Numbered from the stretch's first letter, positions 36,029 to 44,848 are shown. The stretch: 64,000 nucleotides of DNA from Paraburkholderia kururiensis (GCF_034424375.1 NZ_CP139965.1:3410001-3474000), one strand, 5' to 3'. Numbers and translations: made by a program. Notes: generated by a model not told the origin, from the letters alone.

Positions 36029-37423
36029 CTAGTATTTAGCTGACAGCGCCAACTCCCATTGCTTCTCGAATTTCGCAGTATCTTCTCGATTGCCATGCAG
36101 GTACTTGAGACTCACGCTGAAGTACTGGGTAAAGTTGTATGAAAGTACACAATTAAGTTCACCAACTCGCACGCCCCCATTTGCCGGATAAAGCCGGGCA
36201 TAGGTTACCGATATATCTACTGGCAGCCACGACAACTGGCTAACCAGCCCAAGCCCAATCTCCCCGCCAACTCGTATAAAATCTTTTTTGCCAGCAGAAA
36301 CACCGGGAAGTCCACGGTCTGTGTAGTGCCCAATATCCGACTTTACCTCGAAAATCGGCTCATACGCAAAATATCCACTTTTTACGTTTATTGAAATCGG
36401 TGCGTAGGTGTTTGCTATACCTTGCAATACAGGCGTATAGATGAAATTCAGCGTGGCAAGCCTGCTTCCATCATGAAAATCAAAAAGATAGTCGGGTCGC
36501 ACGCTGAGCACGTGATTCACCTCAACATTACGATCACCCTCCAGAAAGCTAAATAGCCCTATGACACCGAAATCCGCCGTATTACTAACACTCGGCTTTA
36601 CCGAACTCCCCTTGCTGACAGAAACTATGTCTCGATTAATCCCGGCGTATGGGATTATAGAAAACGTATTGCCGCCCGCGCCATCCAAGTCGAACAGCGA
36701 CGTAGGAATAGCGTAGCCGACAAAAGTCAGTATGTTTGACGTACGAGATCCAGCCGCCGAATTCTGCAACAGATCAAATGTCGCCTTGTCCGTTGTAGAA
36801 AACGGCGTCGGCGTACCAGCATCGCCACTTAAAACGTCCGGACGTGGAACCGCCAGTGCGCTAGCGCTTCCGCGAAGCCGAAACTGCGAAAGCAGAGTCG
36901 AACCGCTCTTCACCACTTTAGCCTCGGACGAGCCTCCAAGGGATGCATTTGCATTGACGCATTTAATTGCGCTCTGCTCGTTGGGGCCGCTCATGTATTC
37001 GAACGGGGTAGCCTCAGGATTTGTCGGGATGAAATTTCCTCTATCGTACCCCAGAAGCATCTCGCGAATCCGGAAGCTCCCAGTTCCGATATTTTTCTTG
37101 TCACTGGCTGAACAGCTTGCAGTACTGCATGGATCTTCATTTGCATATAGCTGGCGCTGCGGAGAAAGATTTTTTAGTTTGTCTACGCTCGAAATGCTGA
37201 CAGCCGCCGCGCTAACTGGGTATTGTTGAAGCAGGCTCAATGCCAGTTTATCTTTGTCAACAACTCCGTTGGCACAAATTCCTGTTTCGTTATCTGTTGC
37301 CGCTAGCGCTTCAGCGAGCGCCGAAGTCGGGTACGCGCATGACATGCTGACAACCAGCATTGATGTAACCGCCGATGGCGACGTGCGCCATCTGACTCTC
37401 ATGGCATGAGATGTCACGTTCAT
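36029..37423 (-). CDS. Predicted outer-membrane beta-barrel protein, unknown family
   Basis: I chose ATG 37423 because GGAGGTGATA precedes it at perfect spacing. The 464-residue product has a signal peptide (MLVVSMSCAYPTSALA) and, from about residue 170, alternating strand-like segments. It ends ELALSAKY with a terminal aromatic, as in outer-membrane proteins. The N-terminal third (about 40-150) has paired cysteines (DPCSTASCS, GICANG) and may be a periplasmic or surface domain. The base composition is clearly more AT-rich than its neighbours, suggesting recent transfer. No family is recognised. Confidence 0.6.
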   Translation of the reverse strand: MNVTSHAMRVRWRTSPSAVTSMLVVSMSCAYPTSALAEALAATDNETGICANGVVDKDKLALSLLQQYPVSAAAVSISSVDKLKNLSPQRQLYANEDPCSTASCSASDKKNIGTGSFRIREMLLGYDRGNFIPTNPEATPFEYMSGPNEQSAIKCVNANASLGGSSEAKVVKSGSTLLSQFRLRGSASALAVPRPDVLSGDAGTPTPFSTTDKATFDLLQNSAAGSRTSNILTFVGYAIPTSLFDLDGAGGNTFSIIPYAGINRDIVSVSKGSSVKPSVSNTADFGVIGLFSFLEGDRNVEVNHVLSVRPDYLFDFHDGSRLATLNFIYTPVLQGIANTYAPISINVKSGYFAYEPIFEVKSDIGHYTDRGLPGVSAGKKDFIRVGGEIGLGLVSQLSWLPVDISVTYARLYPANGGVRVGELNCVLSYNFTQYFSVSLKYLHGNREDTAKFEKQWELALSAKY

Positions 37424-37444
37424 TATCACCTCCGCGAAGCATCA

Positions 37445-37711
37445 TCACGTTGTTTTAGAATTGATACTGTTCATCAATTGCGGAGCGGTCATTGCTAGAC
37501 AACTATTGGAAAACGTCGAATCAAATGAGAAATAATAAGGAGGGTTCCCAGATGCCAGCCGGTTCTTAATTTTTGCAAGAAATATGGGCATTGAGTTATT
37601 CGTATAAAGATAATCTACCCCCATCTTCTTCGTAGAATCTTGCGGCGGCCACCAATGGTCAAGCGTTAGTTGCGCGGCCACGGCTGATGCGACTGCGGTT
37701 CCTTGATCCAT
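37445..37711 (-). CDS. Small hypothetical protein paired with the beta-barrel gene
   Basis: The 88-residue protein starts behind AGAGGGAAAA. It has no signal peptide; it contains LDHWWPPQDSTKK, a middle part rich in aromatics and asparagine, and NPPYYFSFDST. Its stop lies 21 bases before the barrel gene, and both share low GC content, so they look like one unit. No function can be assigned. Confidence 0.5.
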   Translation of the reverse strand: MDQGTAVASAVAAQLTLDHWWPPQDSTKKMGVDYLYTNNSMPIFLAKIKNRLASGNPPYYFSFDSTFSNSCLAMTAPQLMNSINSKTT

Positions 37712-38162
37712 TTTTCCCTCTTTTTGCCAACATAACCACAGCGATCGAATTCAAAGCTACCCTTATCGGGCCTTTATTTTTCGGCATTCTTTTAGTTGCC
37801 CAAGCTGATGGATCACCTAGATCATTGCCAAGATTTATAGGCTAGGCGGAAGCAAGATGCAATTATTTCTGAAATCACACCCTGATATGCTCGAATGCGT
37901 CACAATTACCGATGCCGATGCCATCGCTGGCCCCGGATGGTCTCGTGACCCAAACGCAGCCACTGATGCGAAACGGAATGCGAACGCCGGCCCGGCCGGA
38001 CAAGTCGGCTGTGCCGCAGAGAGGTATCGTCTTCAACAGAAGGACGCATGGGGCGGAAGTTGGTCCTCACGACGCTATATCGGAGATCGCTAGTGCATCT
38101 CTTGCCGCCACCGAGGTCGTGCCGGTTATGGTCCGACCAGACCATTGACGTCTTACTGTAAA
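37712..38162. other. AT-rich upstream region and unassigned sequence
   Basis: The first 140 bases are AT-rich and probably contain the promoter of the two-gene barrel unit. Short frames at 37857-38148 on both strands overlap each other and match nothing I recognise. Confidence 0.35.
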
Positions 38163-38393
38163 TCAAATCGGCCGACGGTATACCGGCGATCGTTCAGCGT
38201 CTTTGCATTGTCGCACAAGCGTTTTCAGCCAGACTCGATATATCCGTTCCGGTAACGCCGCCTTGCCACGTTCACCAGCAGAAACTATTTCCATGGCCCA
38301 GCGCTCGCGAGGCTCGGCTAACGCGACCAGCCAGAGCCCCCGAGACGCGCCGAACACATGACCGCTCAGAAGTCGCCAACGACCGTTCCACAC
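38163..38393 (-). CDS. Short hypothetical frame downstream of 38404-39000
   Basis: A 76-codon frame with GTG start, 10 bases after the preceding stop. The sequence is rich in Arg and Trp (MWNGRWRLLSGHVFG) with a helical end (IYRVWLKTLVRQCKD). No family and no strong ribosome binding site. It could be a small gene or a remnant. Confidence 0.25.
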   Translation of the reverse strand: MWNGRWRLLSGHVFGASRGLWLVALAEPRERWAMEIVSAGERGKAALPERIYRVWLKTLVRQCKDAERSPVYRRPI

Positions 38394-38403
38394 TCATTTT
38401 CCG

Positions 38404-39000
38404 CTAGGCGTTGTCGACCATGACATTGCTGTCGTAGCGCCCGCTGCGAGCCTTCCGCTCTACAAGGTCCATCGGCGGCTTTTCAGCCACGAATCGCTGC
38501 TTGTCGAAATACGCAGCGAAGTGCCGTTTGGCAAGCTCCTCCGGGAGATAAGCAGTCGAGCGCCAGACTTGCCGCCAAGCTGTCAGCTCCCTCTCCGACT
38601 CGACGACATACACCGGGAAATCCACAACCCCACGTAGCCGTTGCACAGAGTCACGCCCGTTAAGCGGGCGGGGCTCCCGCACTTCGTCGCCGTTCTTGTC
38701 CCAACCGATCCAACGGCTGTAGTAACCCATTCCATGCGGCAACGGAACAAACTCGTAGTAGCGGCATTTCGGTTCTAACGGCAATCGCTTTTCGCAAATG
38801 CGTCGCATGAGGCCGAGCGAAACCGCTGCGAACGAATCGGTCGGAAGCTGGCTCATGGTGCGCCGGAAGTGGTGATAGCTTTGGAAACCGAGCGACCGAG
38901 CCTGGAAGTCCAGACGTTGACAATGGGAAAGGTCGGTCGGCGTATCAAGTGCGGTACAGAGGGTTTTCAGGCCATTTACAACGTCCAAATACTGGAACAT
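38404..39000 (-). CDS. Conserved hypothetical protein of accessory DNA
   Basis: ATG 39000 is chosen because GGAG lies seven bases upstream; the open frame reaches 39120. The 198-residue product begins FQYLDVVNGLKTLCTALDTPTDLSHCQRLDFQARSLGF, which resembles the short helical N-terminal module (SHSQALELVA-x-HGF type) of many plasmid and phage-associated hypothetical proteins. The rest (YYEFVPLPHGMGYYSRWIGWD and AKRHFAAYF) is unassigned. The function is unknown. Confidence 0.6.
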   Translation of the reverse strand: MFQYLDVVNGLKTLCTALDTPTDLSHCQRLDFQARSLGFQSYHHFRRTMSQLPTDSFAAVSLGLMRRICEKRLPLEPKCRYYEFVPLPHGMGYYSRWIGWDKNGDEVREPRPLNGRDSVQRLRGVVDFPVYVVESERELTAWRQVWRSTAYLPEELAKRHFAAYFDKQRFVAEKPPMDLVERKARSGRYDSNVMVDNA

Positions 39001-39234
39001 CACATTCTCCGATGAAATCGTCGCCGCCAGGAATAGAACGCTGGCAGAGCTAAGCATGCTGCTTGCCCGATTGGCGACATTGGGGATGTGATTCGTCATG
39101 CACCCGCTGACTTTTCCCACGCAGCAGGGAGGTAGTCAGAAACCGTGCTCGTAGCGTAGCAGATCGCCAGCGCGTCCGAAAGGGGGCAGGTCCACCAGAA
39201 GAGGATGTGCGGGCGGCCAGTGCTTGCCCTTGCA

Positions 39235-39257
39235 ATTATACGCAGATAGCGTATAAT
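39235..39257 (+). promoter_or_regulatory. Promoter/operator of the toxin-antitoxin operon
   Basis: ATTATACGC-agata-GCGTATAAT is a perfect 9-bp inverted repeat. Its right arm contains a -10-like TATAAT and it lies seven bases before the toxin ATG, so antitoxin binding would cover the promoter. Confidence 0.7.
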
Positions 39258-39263
39258 TTAACG

Positions 39264-39608
39264 ATGCAAGCGACCTTCATCGAACTGCCGCCGTTTTCCC
39301 GTGAACGCGAGAACTACCTCGCGGATGACGAGTACGCCGTCCTGCAGAAAGAGCTGCTGGCTAATCCCGAGGCCGGTGACTTGATCAAGGGAACCGGCGG
39401 TCTGCGGAAGTTGAGGTTCGCTGACAAACGCCGCCAGAAAGGCAAACGTGGTGGCCTACGAGTAATCTATTACTATTGGGTTAGCGGTTACCAATTCTGG
39501 TTGTTCACACTGTACGACAAGGATGAAATGGCAGACCTAACCAGTGACGAGCGGAAAGCCTTCGCAAAGCTACTGGACAGAGAGGTCACGATACGGAGCA
39601 AGCGATGA
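39264..39608 (+). CDS. RelE/HigB-like toxin of a type II toxin-antitoxin pair
   Basis: The 114-residue protein starts MQATFIELPPFSRERENYL. It has the RelE-superfamily core LIKGTGGLRKLRFADKRRQKGKRGGLRVIYYY and ends with FTLYDKDEMADLTSDERKAFAKLL. Toxins of this family cut mRNA at the ribosome. The basic and tyrosine residues of the core are present, so it looks intact. The gene comes before the antitoxin, as in higBA-type operons, and overlaps it by ATGA. Confidence 0.88.
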   Translation: MQATFIELPPFSRERENYLADDEYAVLQKELLANPEAGDLIKGTGGLRKLRFADKRRQKGKRGGLRVIYYYWVSGYQFWLFTLYDKDEMADLTSDERKAFAKLLDREVTIRSKR

Positions 39609-39919
39609 AGAAGCGAAATCTCTTTGCTGAATTGACTGAGGGTCTCGACGCCCTTGCCGCCGAGCGCGACGAGAAAATCACGCTGCGCAAGATCAAGGCT
39701 GAGGCGCCCGATGCGCTCGACGTTTCACCAGCCGAAATTAAGGCCGTGCGCGAAGCCTCTCACGCGTCTCAAGCTGTCATGGCCCGAAGCCTGCGCATCA
39801 ACGTGCGTACGTATCAGAATTGGGAACAAGGTAAGGCCAAGCCCAATGCACAGGCCGCCACGCTGATCCGACTGGTCGCCAAGCACCCCGAAACGCTTCA
39901 GATGCTGGAAACGCTCTGA
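39605..39919 (+). CDS. HigA-like antitoxin with XRE HTH domain
   Basis: The 104-residue antitoxin has an N-terminal toxin-binding part (FAELTEGLDALAAERDEKITL) followed by a Cro/CI HTH (about 48-95: IKAVREASHASQAVMARSLRINVRTYQNWEQGKAKP). It neutralises the upstream toxin and should bind the inverted repeat at 39235-39257 to repress the operon. Overlap with the toxin gene by ATGA gives coupled expression. Confidence 0.88.
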   Translation: MKKRNLFAELTEGLDALAAERDEKITLRKIKAEAPDALDVSPAEIKAVREASHASQAVMARSLRINVRTYQNWEQGKAKPNAQAATLIRLVAKHPETLQMLETL

Positions 39920-40255
39920 ATGACGTCCGATTGCGGGCACCGTCCAGCATCGCCTATCGTCGTCTCGCTACAAGCAGCGTGACACGACGGTATTTGCGAC
40001 GGTATACGAGCAACTTTTCTCGATGCCGCCTATGTGGGGCTTGGTGTTCCAGCCAGACTCAACATAATTGCGCGGTATGTGGAGCGGATGCTCTCGCTCG
40101 AGCAGGACAGCCGCAGGCCGCTATAACGCGCGCACCTATGCCAGTGGGGCGCAGCAACGGCCACCACGTATAGAAACGGATATTGCGTCCCAAAGGCCGC
40201 GCAGCCGGAGCCCGGCTATCTCCCTCTTTCTTCCAGCCTGAACGCAGCCGCCCGC
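39920..40255. other. Intergenic region, nothing recognised
   Basis: About 335 bases at the border between accessory DNA and the conserved right part. Short frames here have no family features. The AraC-gene promoter must lie in the last part. Confidence 0.4.
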
Positions 40256-41113
40256 ATGCCCAAGGCCATCCCTCCCGACCTGCAGACAAGCCACGGCAGC
40301 GGCCGTGCGCTCGCGCGACACTATCCGCGTGGTCTTTACATCGAGCCCCACGCGCACGACTGGGCTCAGGTGCTCTATGCGGTGGCGGGCGTGATGTGGG
40401 TGGAAGCCGGCAACGAAGCGCTGATGGTGCCGCCGCAGCGCGCGGTGTGGCTGCCGCCAGGCACCGTCCACGCCATCCGCATGTTGAGCGCGGTCGAAAT
40501 GCGCAACGTCTACCTGCGCAGCAACTACGTGCAGCATCTGAGCAGCCGGTGCGACGTCTTCGAGGTCAACGGTCTGCTACGCGAGTTGATCAGCGCCATT
40601 GCGGAGCACGAGCAGGATCGCGACGATGCCTATCTGGACGCCGCCTTTCGCATGATCGTGCTCGAACTCGAACATGCGCCGCAACACGCGTTGCGCATCC
40701 CACTGCCCAGCGCGCAGGCCGACCGCCGGCTCGGGGCGCTCTGCGAAGCGGTGATCGCCAATCCTTCCATCGATGTCGGCTTCGAGCAGCACGCCGCCCG
40801 CGCTGGCGCAAGCGTGCGCACGCTCGCCCGGTTGTTCACGCGCGAACTGGGCGTAGGTTTCGCCGAGTGGCGCCGCCAGGTGCAGCTCGCCGTTGCCGCG
40901 TCGCGCCTTGCCGAAGGGCAGCCGGTGGACCGTGTGGCGCGCTCGCTCGGCTACCGGCCCAGCAGCTTCAGCGACATGTTCCGCCGCGAACTCGGCGCAT
41001 CGCCCACGGGCTTCTACACGCGCGCGACGCTGGCCGGCGAAGAACCAGCGCCTGGCGACGCTGCCGCCGGCGCACCGGACGGCCAGAGCCGCGTCGACAC
41101 TTCGACTGGCTGA
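40256..41113 (+). CDS. AraC-family transcriptional regulator with cupin domain
   Basis: The 285-residue protein has an N-terminal cupin-type ligand pocket (about 25-95; EPHAHDWAQVLYAVAGVMWVE, WLPPGTVHAI). The C-terminal AraC double HTH (about 160-260) has FEQHAARAGASVRTLARLF and DRVARSLGYRPSSFSDMFRRELGASPTGF. The tail (about 262-285) is Ala/Pro-rich and probably disordered. This type, similar to NimR and YdeC regulators, often controls an adjacent exporter or oxidoreductase; the quinone oxidoreductase gene 210 bases downstream is the possible target. Confidence 0.9.
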   Translation: MPKAIPPDLQTSHGSGRALARHYPRGLYIEPHAHDWAQVLYAVAGVMWVEAGNEALMVPPQRAVWLPPGTVHAIRMLSAVEMRNVYLRSNYVQHLSSRCDVFEVNGLLRELISAIAEHEQDRDDAYLDAAFRMIVLELEHAPQHALRIPLPSAQADRRLGALCEAVIANPSIDVGFEQHAARAGASVRTLARLFTRELGVGFAEWRRQVQLAVAASRLAEGQPVDRVARSLGYRPSSFSDMFRRELGASPTGFYTRATLAGEEPAPGDAAAGAPDGQSRVDTSTG

Positions 41114-41323
41114 CCGCGGCACTGTGCCGGGTAGCGCATAGCGCAATAACGCACAAGGCGGAACGGGCAAACGCCCGCCACGGCACTCGCCCGCCAAAGC
41201 TGCCGAACGCCCCTTGTCCGAAAATCGAAAGCACTTGTCCGCTCGACGGATTGCACGCCACCTACACTTCCGACCGTACGCCGCCCTTGCGCGGCCACAC
41301 CATCCCATACAGGAGCGGTCGCC

Positions 41324-42286
41324 ATGAAAGCCATCCGGTTCAACAGCTTCGGCAGTCCAGACACACTCGAATACGTCGACGTGCCCACGCCCCAGCGCGA
41401 CGGCGATTCGGCCGTCGTGAAGATCGTCAGCGCGTCGATCAATCCGAGCGACGTCAAGAACGTCTCCGGCCATTTCGAACACACCACGCTGCCGCGCATT
41501 CCGGGGCGCGACTTCAGCGGCGTGGTGGTGGACGGCCCGCCGGAGTGGATGAGCGCCGAAGTCTGGGGCACCGGCGGCGACATCGGCTTCACGCGGGACG
41601 GCACCCACGCGCAATTCATCCACGTCCCGGTCGCGGCCCTCTCGCGCAAACCGTCGAACCTGAGCCACGAAGAGGCGTCGGCGATCGGCGTGAACTTCGT
41701 CGTCGCGTGGCTCGGCACGGTGGATTACGCGCAGTTGCGCGAAGGCGAAACCATCGCCGTGATCGGTGCGGGCGGCGGCGTGGGCGGCGCCGTCACGCAG
41801 ATCGCCAGGGCGCGCGGTGCCCGCGTGATCGGCGTGGATCGCCACCCGCCGCGTGCTGACTCACCCGCCGGACGGCTGATCGACCACTATGTTCCGCTCG
41901 ACGCCTCCGCCGTCGAAACCGTCAAGACGTTGACCGACGGCGGCGCGGACGTGGTCTTCGACACGGTAGGCGGCGTCGTTTTCGAAACGGCGCTCGCCCT
42001 CGTGCGGCGCCGCGGCCGCGTGGTCGAAATCAGCGCGACGGGCCGGCGGCGCGTCGAATTCGACCTGATCGACTTCTATCACAACGAGACGCAACTCTTC
42101 GGCGCCGACAGCGCCAAGCTGGGCGTGGCGGAATCCGCGCGGCTCATGAACGCACTTGTGGACGGTTTCGAAAGCGGCAAGCTCGCGCCGCCCGTCATCG
42201 CGGCGCGTTTCGGCCTTGACGCCGCGCAGGAGGCGTACAAGGCCGTGGCCGCGGGCACCGCCGGCCGCGTCGTGATCGCGATGTGA
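41324..42286 (+). CDS. Zinc-independent quinone oxidoreductase-type MDR dehydrogenase
   Basis: The 320-residue medium-chain reductase starts MKAIRFNSFGSPDTLEY, the classical start of quinone oxidoreductases. It has INPSDVKNV, the NADPH-binding VIGAGGGVGGAVTQIARARGARVIGVD (about 145-171) and a closing AAGTAGRVVIAM. The zinc ligands of alcohol dehydrogenases are absent. It probably reduces quinones or enones with NADPH. AGGAG lies before the ATG. It follows an AraC regulator gene and precedes the XapX gene by 12 bases. Confidence 0.88.
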   Translation: MKAIRFNSFGSPDTLEYVDVPTPQRDGDSAVVKIVSASINPSDVKNVSGHFEHTTLPRIPGRDFSGVVVDGPPEWMSAEVWGTGGDIGFTRDGTHAQFIHVPVAALSRKPSNLSHEEASAIGVNFVVAWLGTVDYAQLREGETIAVIGAGGGVGGAVTQIARARGARVIGVDRHPPRADSPAGRLIDHYVPLDASAVETVKTLTDGGADVVFDTVGGVVFETALALVRRRGRVVEISATGRRRVEFDLIDFYHNETQLFGADSAKLGVAESARLMNALVDGFESGKLAPPVIAARFGLDAAQEAYKAVAAGTAGRVVIAM

Positions 42287-42298
42287 AGGGAGCCGGCC

Positions 42299-42478
42299 AT
42301 GCTGAAAACGTATCTGGTCTCACTTGCCGTGGGCGTGCTCGTCGGAGTCATCTACAGCGTGCTCGACGTGAAGTCTCCCGCGCCGCCCGCCGTGGCGCTA
42401 GTCGGCCTTTTGGGCATGCTCGCGGGCGAGCATCTGCTCGCGTTCGCCCATTCGCTCGCGGCACGCCTGCTGGGCTGA
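42299..42478 (+). CDS. XapX-domain (DUF1427) small membrane protein
   Basis: The 59-residue protein is too short for most gene callers. MLKTYLVSLAVGVLVGVIYS is followed by the family signature SPAPPAVALVGLLGMLAGE and a third hydrophobic stretch. AGGGAG precedes the ATG. XapX proteins are small inner-membrane proteins of unknown function, often beside oxidoreductase genes. Spacing of 12 bases suggests an operon with the quinone oxidoreductase. Confidence 0.85.
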   Translation: MLKTYLVSLAVGVLVGVIYSVLDVKSPAPPAVALVGLLGMLAGEHLLAFAHSLAARLLG

Positions 42479-42601
42479 ACGCGCCGGGTCATCGGGCACC
42501 GCCCACCGGCAGGGAAAGCGCGGAGGCCTTTTCCATACGGCCGAGGGGACGGGTGCGTCAGCGTGGCGTAAAATACGCGCTTTCTCCAGATTGCCCCGAA
42601 C

Positions 42602-43762
42602 ATGACGCTCGCCTCTACCCCTGAGATCATCGCCGAACTGAAAGCCGGCCGGATGGTGATTCTCGTCGACGAAGAAGACCGGGAAAACGAAGGCGATCTC
42701 GTCATTGCGGCCGACTTCGTCACGCCGGAAGCCATCAACTTCATGGCGCGCTATGGGCGCGGGTTGATCTGCCTCACGCTCACGCAGGAACGCTGCAAGC
42801 AGCTGAACCTGCCGCTCATGACCTATCGCAACGGCACGCAGTACGGCACGGCGTTCACGGTGAGCATCGAAGCCGCCGAAGGCGTGACCACCGGCATCTC
42901 CGCTGCGGATCGGGCTCGTACCATCACGGCCGCGGTCGCACACGACGCGCGCCCCGAGCACATCGTGCAGCCGGGCCACGTGTTCCCGATCATGGCGCAG
43001 CCAGGCGGCGTGCTCGTGCGCGCCGGCCACACCGAAGCCGGCTGCGACCTCACGGCGCTCGCGGGCCTCACGCCCGCCTCCGTGATCTGCGAAATCATCA
43101 AGGATGACGGAACGATGGCGCGCCTGCCGGACCTCATCGATTTCAGCAAGGAACACGGCATCAAGATCGGCACGATCGCGGACCTGATCCACTACCGCAG
43201 CCGCACCGAATCGATCGTCGAGCGGGTGGCCGAGCGCACCATGCAAACCGCGCACGGTCCGTTCCACGCGGTCATGTACGTCGACCAGCCCACGCGTATG
43301 CCGCACATCGCGCTGGTGCGCGGCACGCCCCATCCGGATCAGGACACGCCCGTGCGTGTGCACGAGCCGCTTTCCGTGCTCGATCTGCTGGAAACCGGCG
43401 CCTCCACGCACTCGTGGACGCTCGACGCGGCAATGAAGGAAATCGCGGCGCGCGAACTCGGCGTCATCGTGCTGCTCAACTGCGGCGATACCAAGGACCA
43501 TCTGATCGACGTCTTCAAGGCATTCGACCAGAAAGAGCGCGCAGAGGCCCTCGCGCGGCGCCCGGTCGACTTCAAGACCTACGGCGTGGGCGCGCAGATC
43601 TTGCGCGAACTCGGCGTGGGCCGCATGCAGGTGCTCTCCAGGCCGAAGCGGCTCGGCAGCATGTCGGGCTACGGCCTCGAAGTCACGGGCTTCATGCCGA
43701 TGCCCGGCAGCAAGGAATCGCTGCCGCCCTACCCGCCCGAGACCCAATCGCCGCACGACTGA
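42602..43762 (+). CDS. ribB: 3,4-dihydroxy-2-butanone 4-phosphate synthase with degenerate GTP cyclohydrolase II domain (RibBX type)
   Basis: Riboflavin synthesis: makes the C4 unit from ribulose 5-phosphate. The 386-residue protein has a full RibB domain (about 1-200) with acidic metal-binding DEEDRENEGDL and RAGHTEAGCDL. The C-terminal half (about 205-370) has the GTP cyclohydrolase II fold (YGVGAQILRELGVGRMQVLSRPKRL) but lacks the zinc cysteines and the catalytic region: where C-x(10)-C-x-C is expected it has VLDLLETGASTHSWTLDAA. A separate ribA should therefore exist elsewhere. Followed by ribH and nusB. Confidence 0.92.
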   Translation: MTLASTPEIIAELKAGRMVILVDEEDRENEGDLVIAADFVTPEAINFMARYGRGLICLTLTQERCKQLNLPLMTYRNGTQYGTAFTVSIEAAEGVTTGISAADRARTITAAVAHDARPEHIVQPGHVFPIMAQPGGVLVRAGHTEAGCDLTALAGLTPASVICEIIKDDGTMARLPDLIDFSKEHGIKIGTIADLIHYRSRTESIVERVAERTMQTAHGPFHAVMYVDQPTRMPHIALVRGTPHPDQDTPVRVHEPLSVLDLLETGASTHSWTLDAAMKEIAARELGVIVLLNCGDTKDHLIDVFKAFDQKERAEALARRPVDFKTYGVGAQILRELGVGRMQVLSRPKRLGSMSGYGLEVTGFMPMPGSKESLPPYPPETQSPHD

Positions 43763-43839
43763 AACACGCGCGGCCCACTATCGAAGGCTCACGGCACATT
43801 CAGGCCTCTTCACGCTCAACCCGACACTACGGATCTCAT

Positions 43840-44355
43840 ATGGAAATCGGACAATACCAACCGAATCTCGACGGCGACGGCCTGCGCGTCGGCATCGTGC
43901 AGTCGCGCTTCAACGAGCCGGTATGCAACGGCCTGGCTGACGCGTGCATCGAAGAACTCGAACGCCTCGGCGTGGCTGGCGAAGACGTGCTGCTCGTCAC
44001 CGTGCCCGGCGCGCTGGAAATTCCGCTCGCGCTGCAAAAACTCGCGGAAAGCGGCCAGTTCGACGCGCTCATCGCACTCGGCGCGGTGATTCGCGGCGAG
44101 ACCTATCACTTCGAGCTCGTCTCGAACGAAAGCGGCGGCGGCATCACACGCGTCGCGCTCGACTTCGGCATTCCGGTTGCCAACGGCGTGCTCACCACCG
44201 ACACCGACGAGCAGGCCGTGGCCCGCATGACCGAAAAGGGTCGTGACGCCGCCCGCGTTGCCATCGAGATGGCCAACCTGGCGGTCGCGCTGGAGCAACT
44301 CGACGGCGACGACGAAGAAGACGAGGACGAGGAAGACGAAGAGGAACGGGCATGA
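43840..44355 (+). CDS. ribH: 6,7-dimethyl-8-ribityllumazine synthase
   Basis: The 171-residue lumazine synthase condenses the RibB product with the pyrimidine intermediate. The family motifs SRFNEPVCNGL, VPGALEIPLALQKL, GAVIRGETYHFE and GVLTTDTDEQA are present. The C-terminus is an unusual run of about 17 mostly acidic residues (DGDDEEDEDEEDEEE), giving a charged tail outside the core fold. The gene overlaps nusB by ATGA. Confidence 0.97.
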   Translation: MEIGQYQPNLDGDGLRVGIVQSRFNEPVCNGLADACIEELERLGVAGEDVLLVTVPGALEIPLALQKLAESGQFDALIALGAVIRGETYHFELVSNESGGGITRVALDFGIPVANGVLTTDTDEQAVARMTEKGRDAARVAIEMANLAVALEQLDGDDEEDEDEEDEEERA

Positions 44356-44786
44356 AGAGCGCACGCCGACGCTCCCGCGAACTGGCCACGCAGGGGCTGT
44401 ATCAGTGGCTGCTTTCGGGCGTGCCCGCCGGCGAAATCGACGCGCAATTGCGCGGTTCGCAGGGTTACGACAAAGCCGACCACGAACACCTCGAAGCGAT
44501 CCTGCACGGGGTGATCCGCGAGTCGGACACGCTTTCCGCCGACATCACGCCGTGCCTCGATCGTCCGATCGAACAGCTCTCACCGGTCGAACGCGCCGTG
44601 CTGCTCGTCGCCACATACGAACTCAAGCACCACATCGACGTGCCCTATCGCGTGGTGATCAACGAAGCCGTGGAACTCGCCAAGACGTTCGGCGGCTCGG
44701 ACGGCTACAAGTACGTGAACGGCGTGCTCGACAAGCTCTCGGCGCAACTGCGCCCCGACGAATCGCAGGCCGCTCGCCGCCGCTAA
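44352..44786 (+). CDS. nusB: Transcription antitermination factor NusB
   Basis: The 144-residue all-helical protein starts MKSARRRSRELATQGLYQWLLSG and has SPVERAVLLVATYEL and PYRVVINEAVELAKTFGG, the standard NusB signature. With NusE (S10) it binds boxA RNA in rRNA leader transcripts and helps antitermination. Clustering directly after ribH is common in proteobacteria, and the ATGA overlap links its translation to riboflavin synthesis genes. Confidence 0.97.
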   Translation: MKSARRRSRELATQGLYQWLLSGVPAGEIDAQLRGSQGYDKADHEHLEAILHGVIRESDTLSADITPCLDRPIEQLSPVERAVLLVATYELKHHIDVPYRVVINEAVELAKTFGGSDGYKYVNGVLDKLSAQLRPDESQAARRR

Positions 44787-44848
44787 GCCTTCAGCCCGAG
44801 CCGCTAAAACCAAAGTCGCCGGGCACCCGCAGGAACTGGAATCACCGT

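Noticed and set aside
42479..42601. Possible FMN riboswitch before ribB
   Set aside because: The region is only about 120 bases and lacks the conserved RFN element blocks (AGGGGCGGGG... and later helices); just a promoter-like TAAAAT is seen.
42398..43756. 452-codon minus-strand frame opposite ribB
   Set aside because: Antisense shadow of the riboflavin gene.
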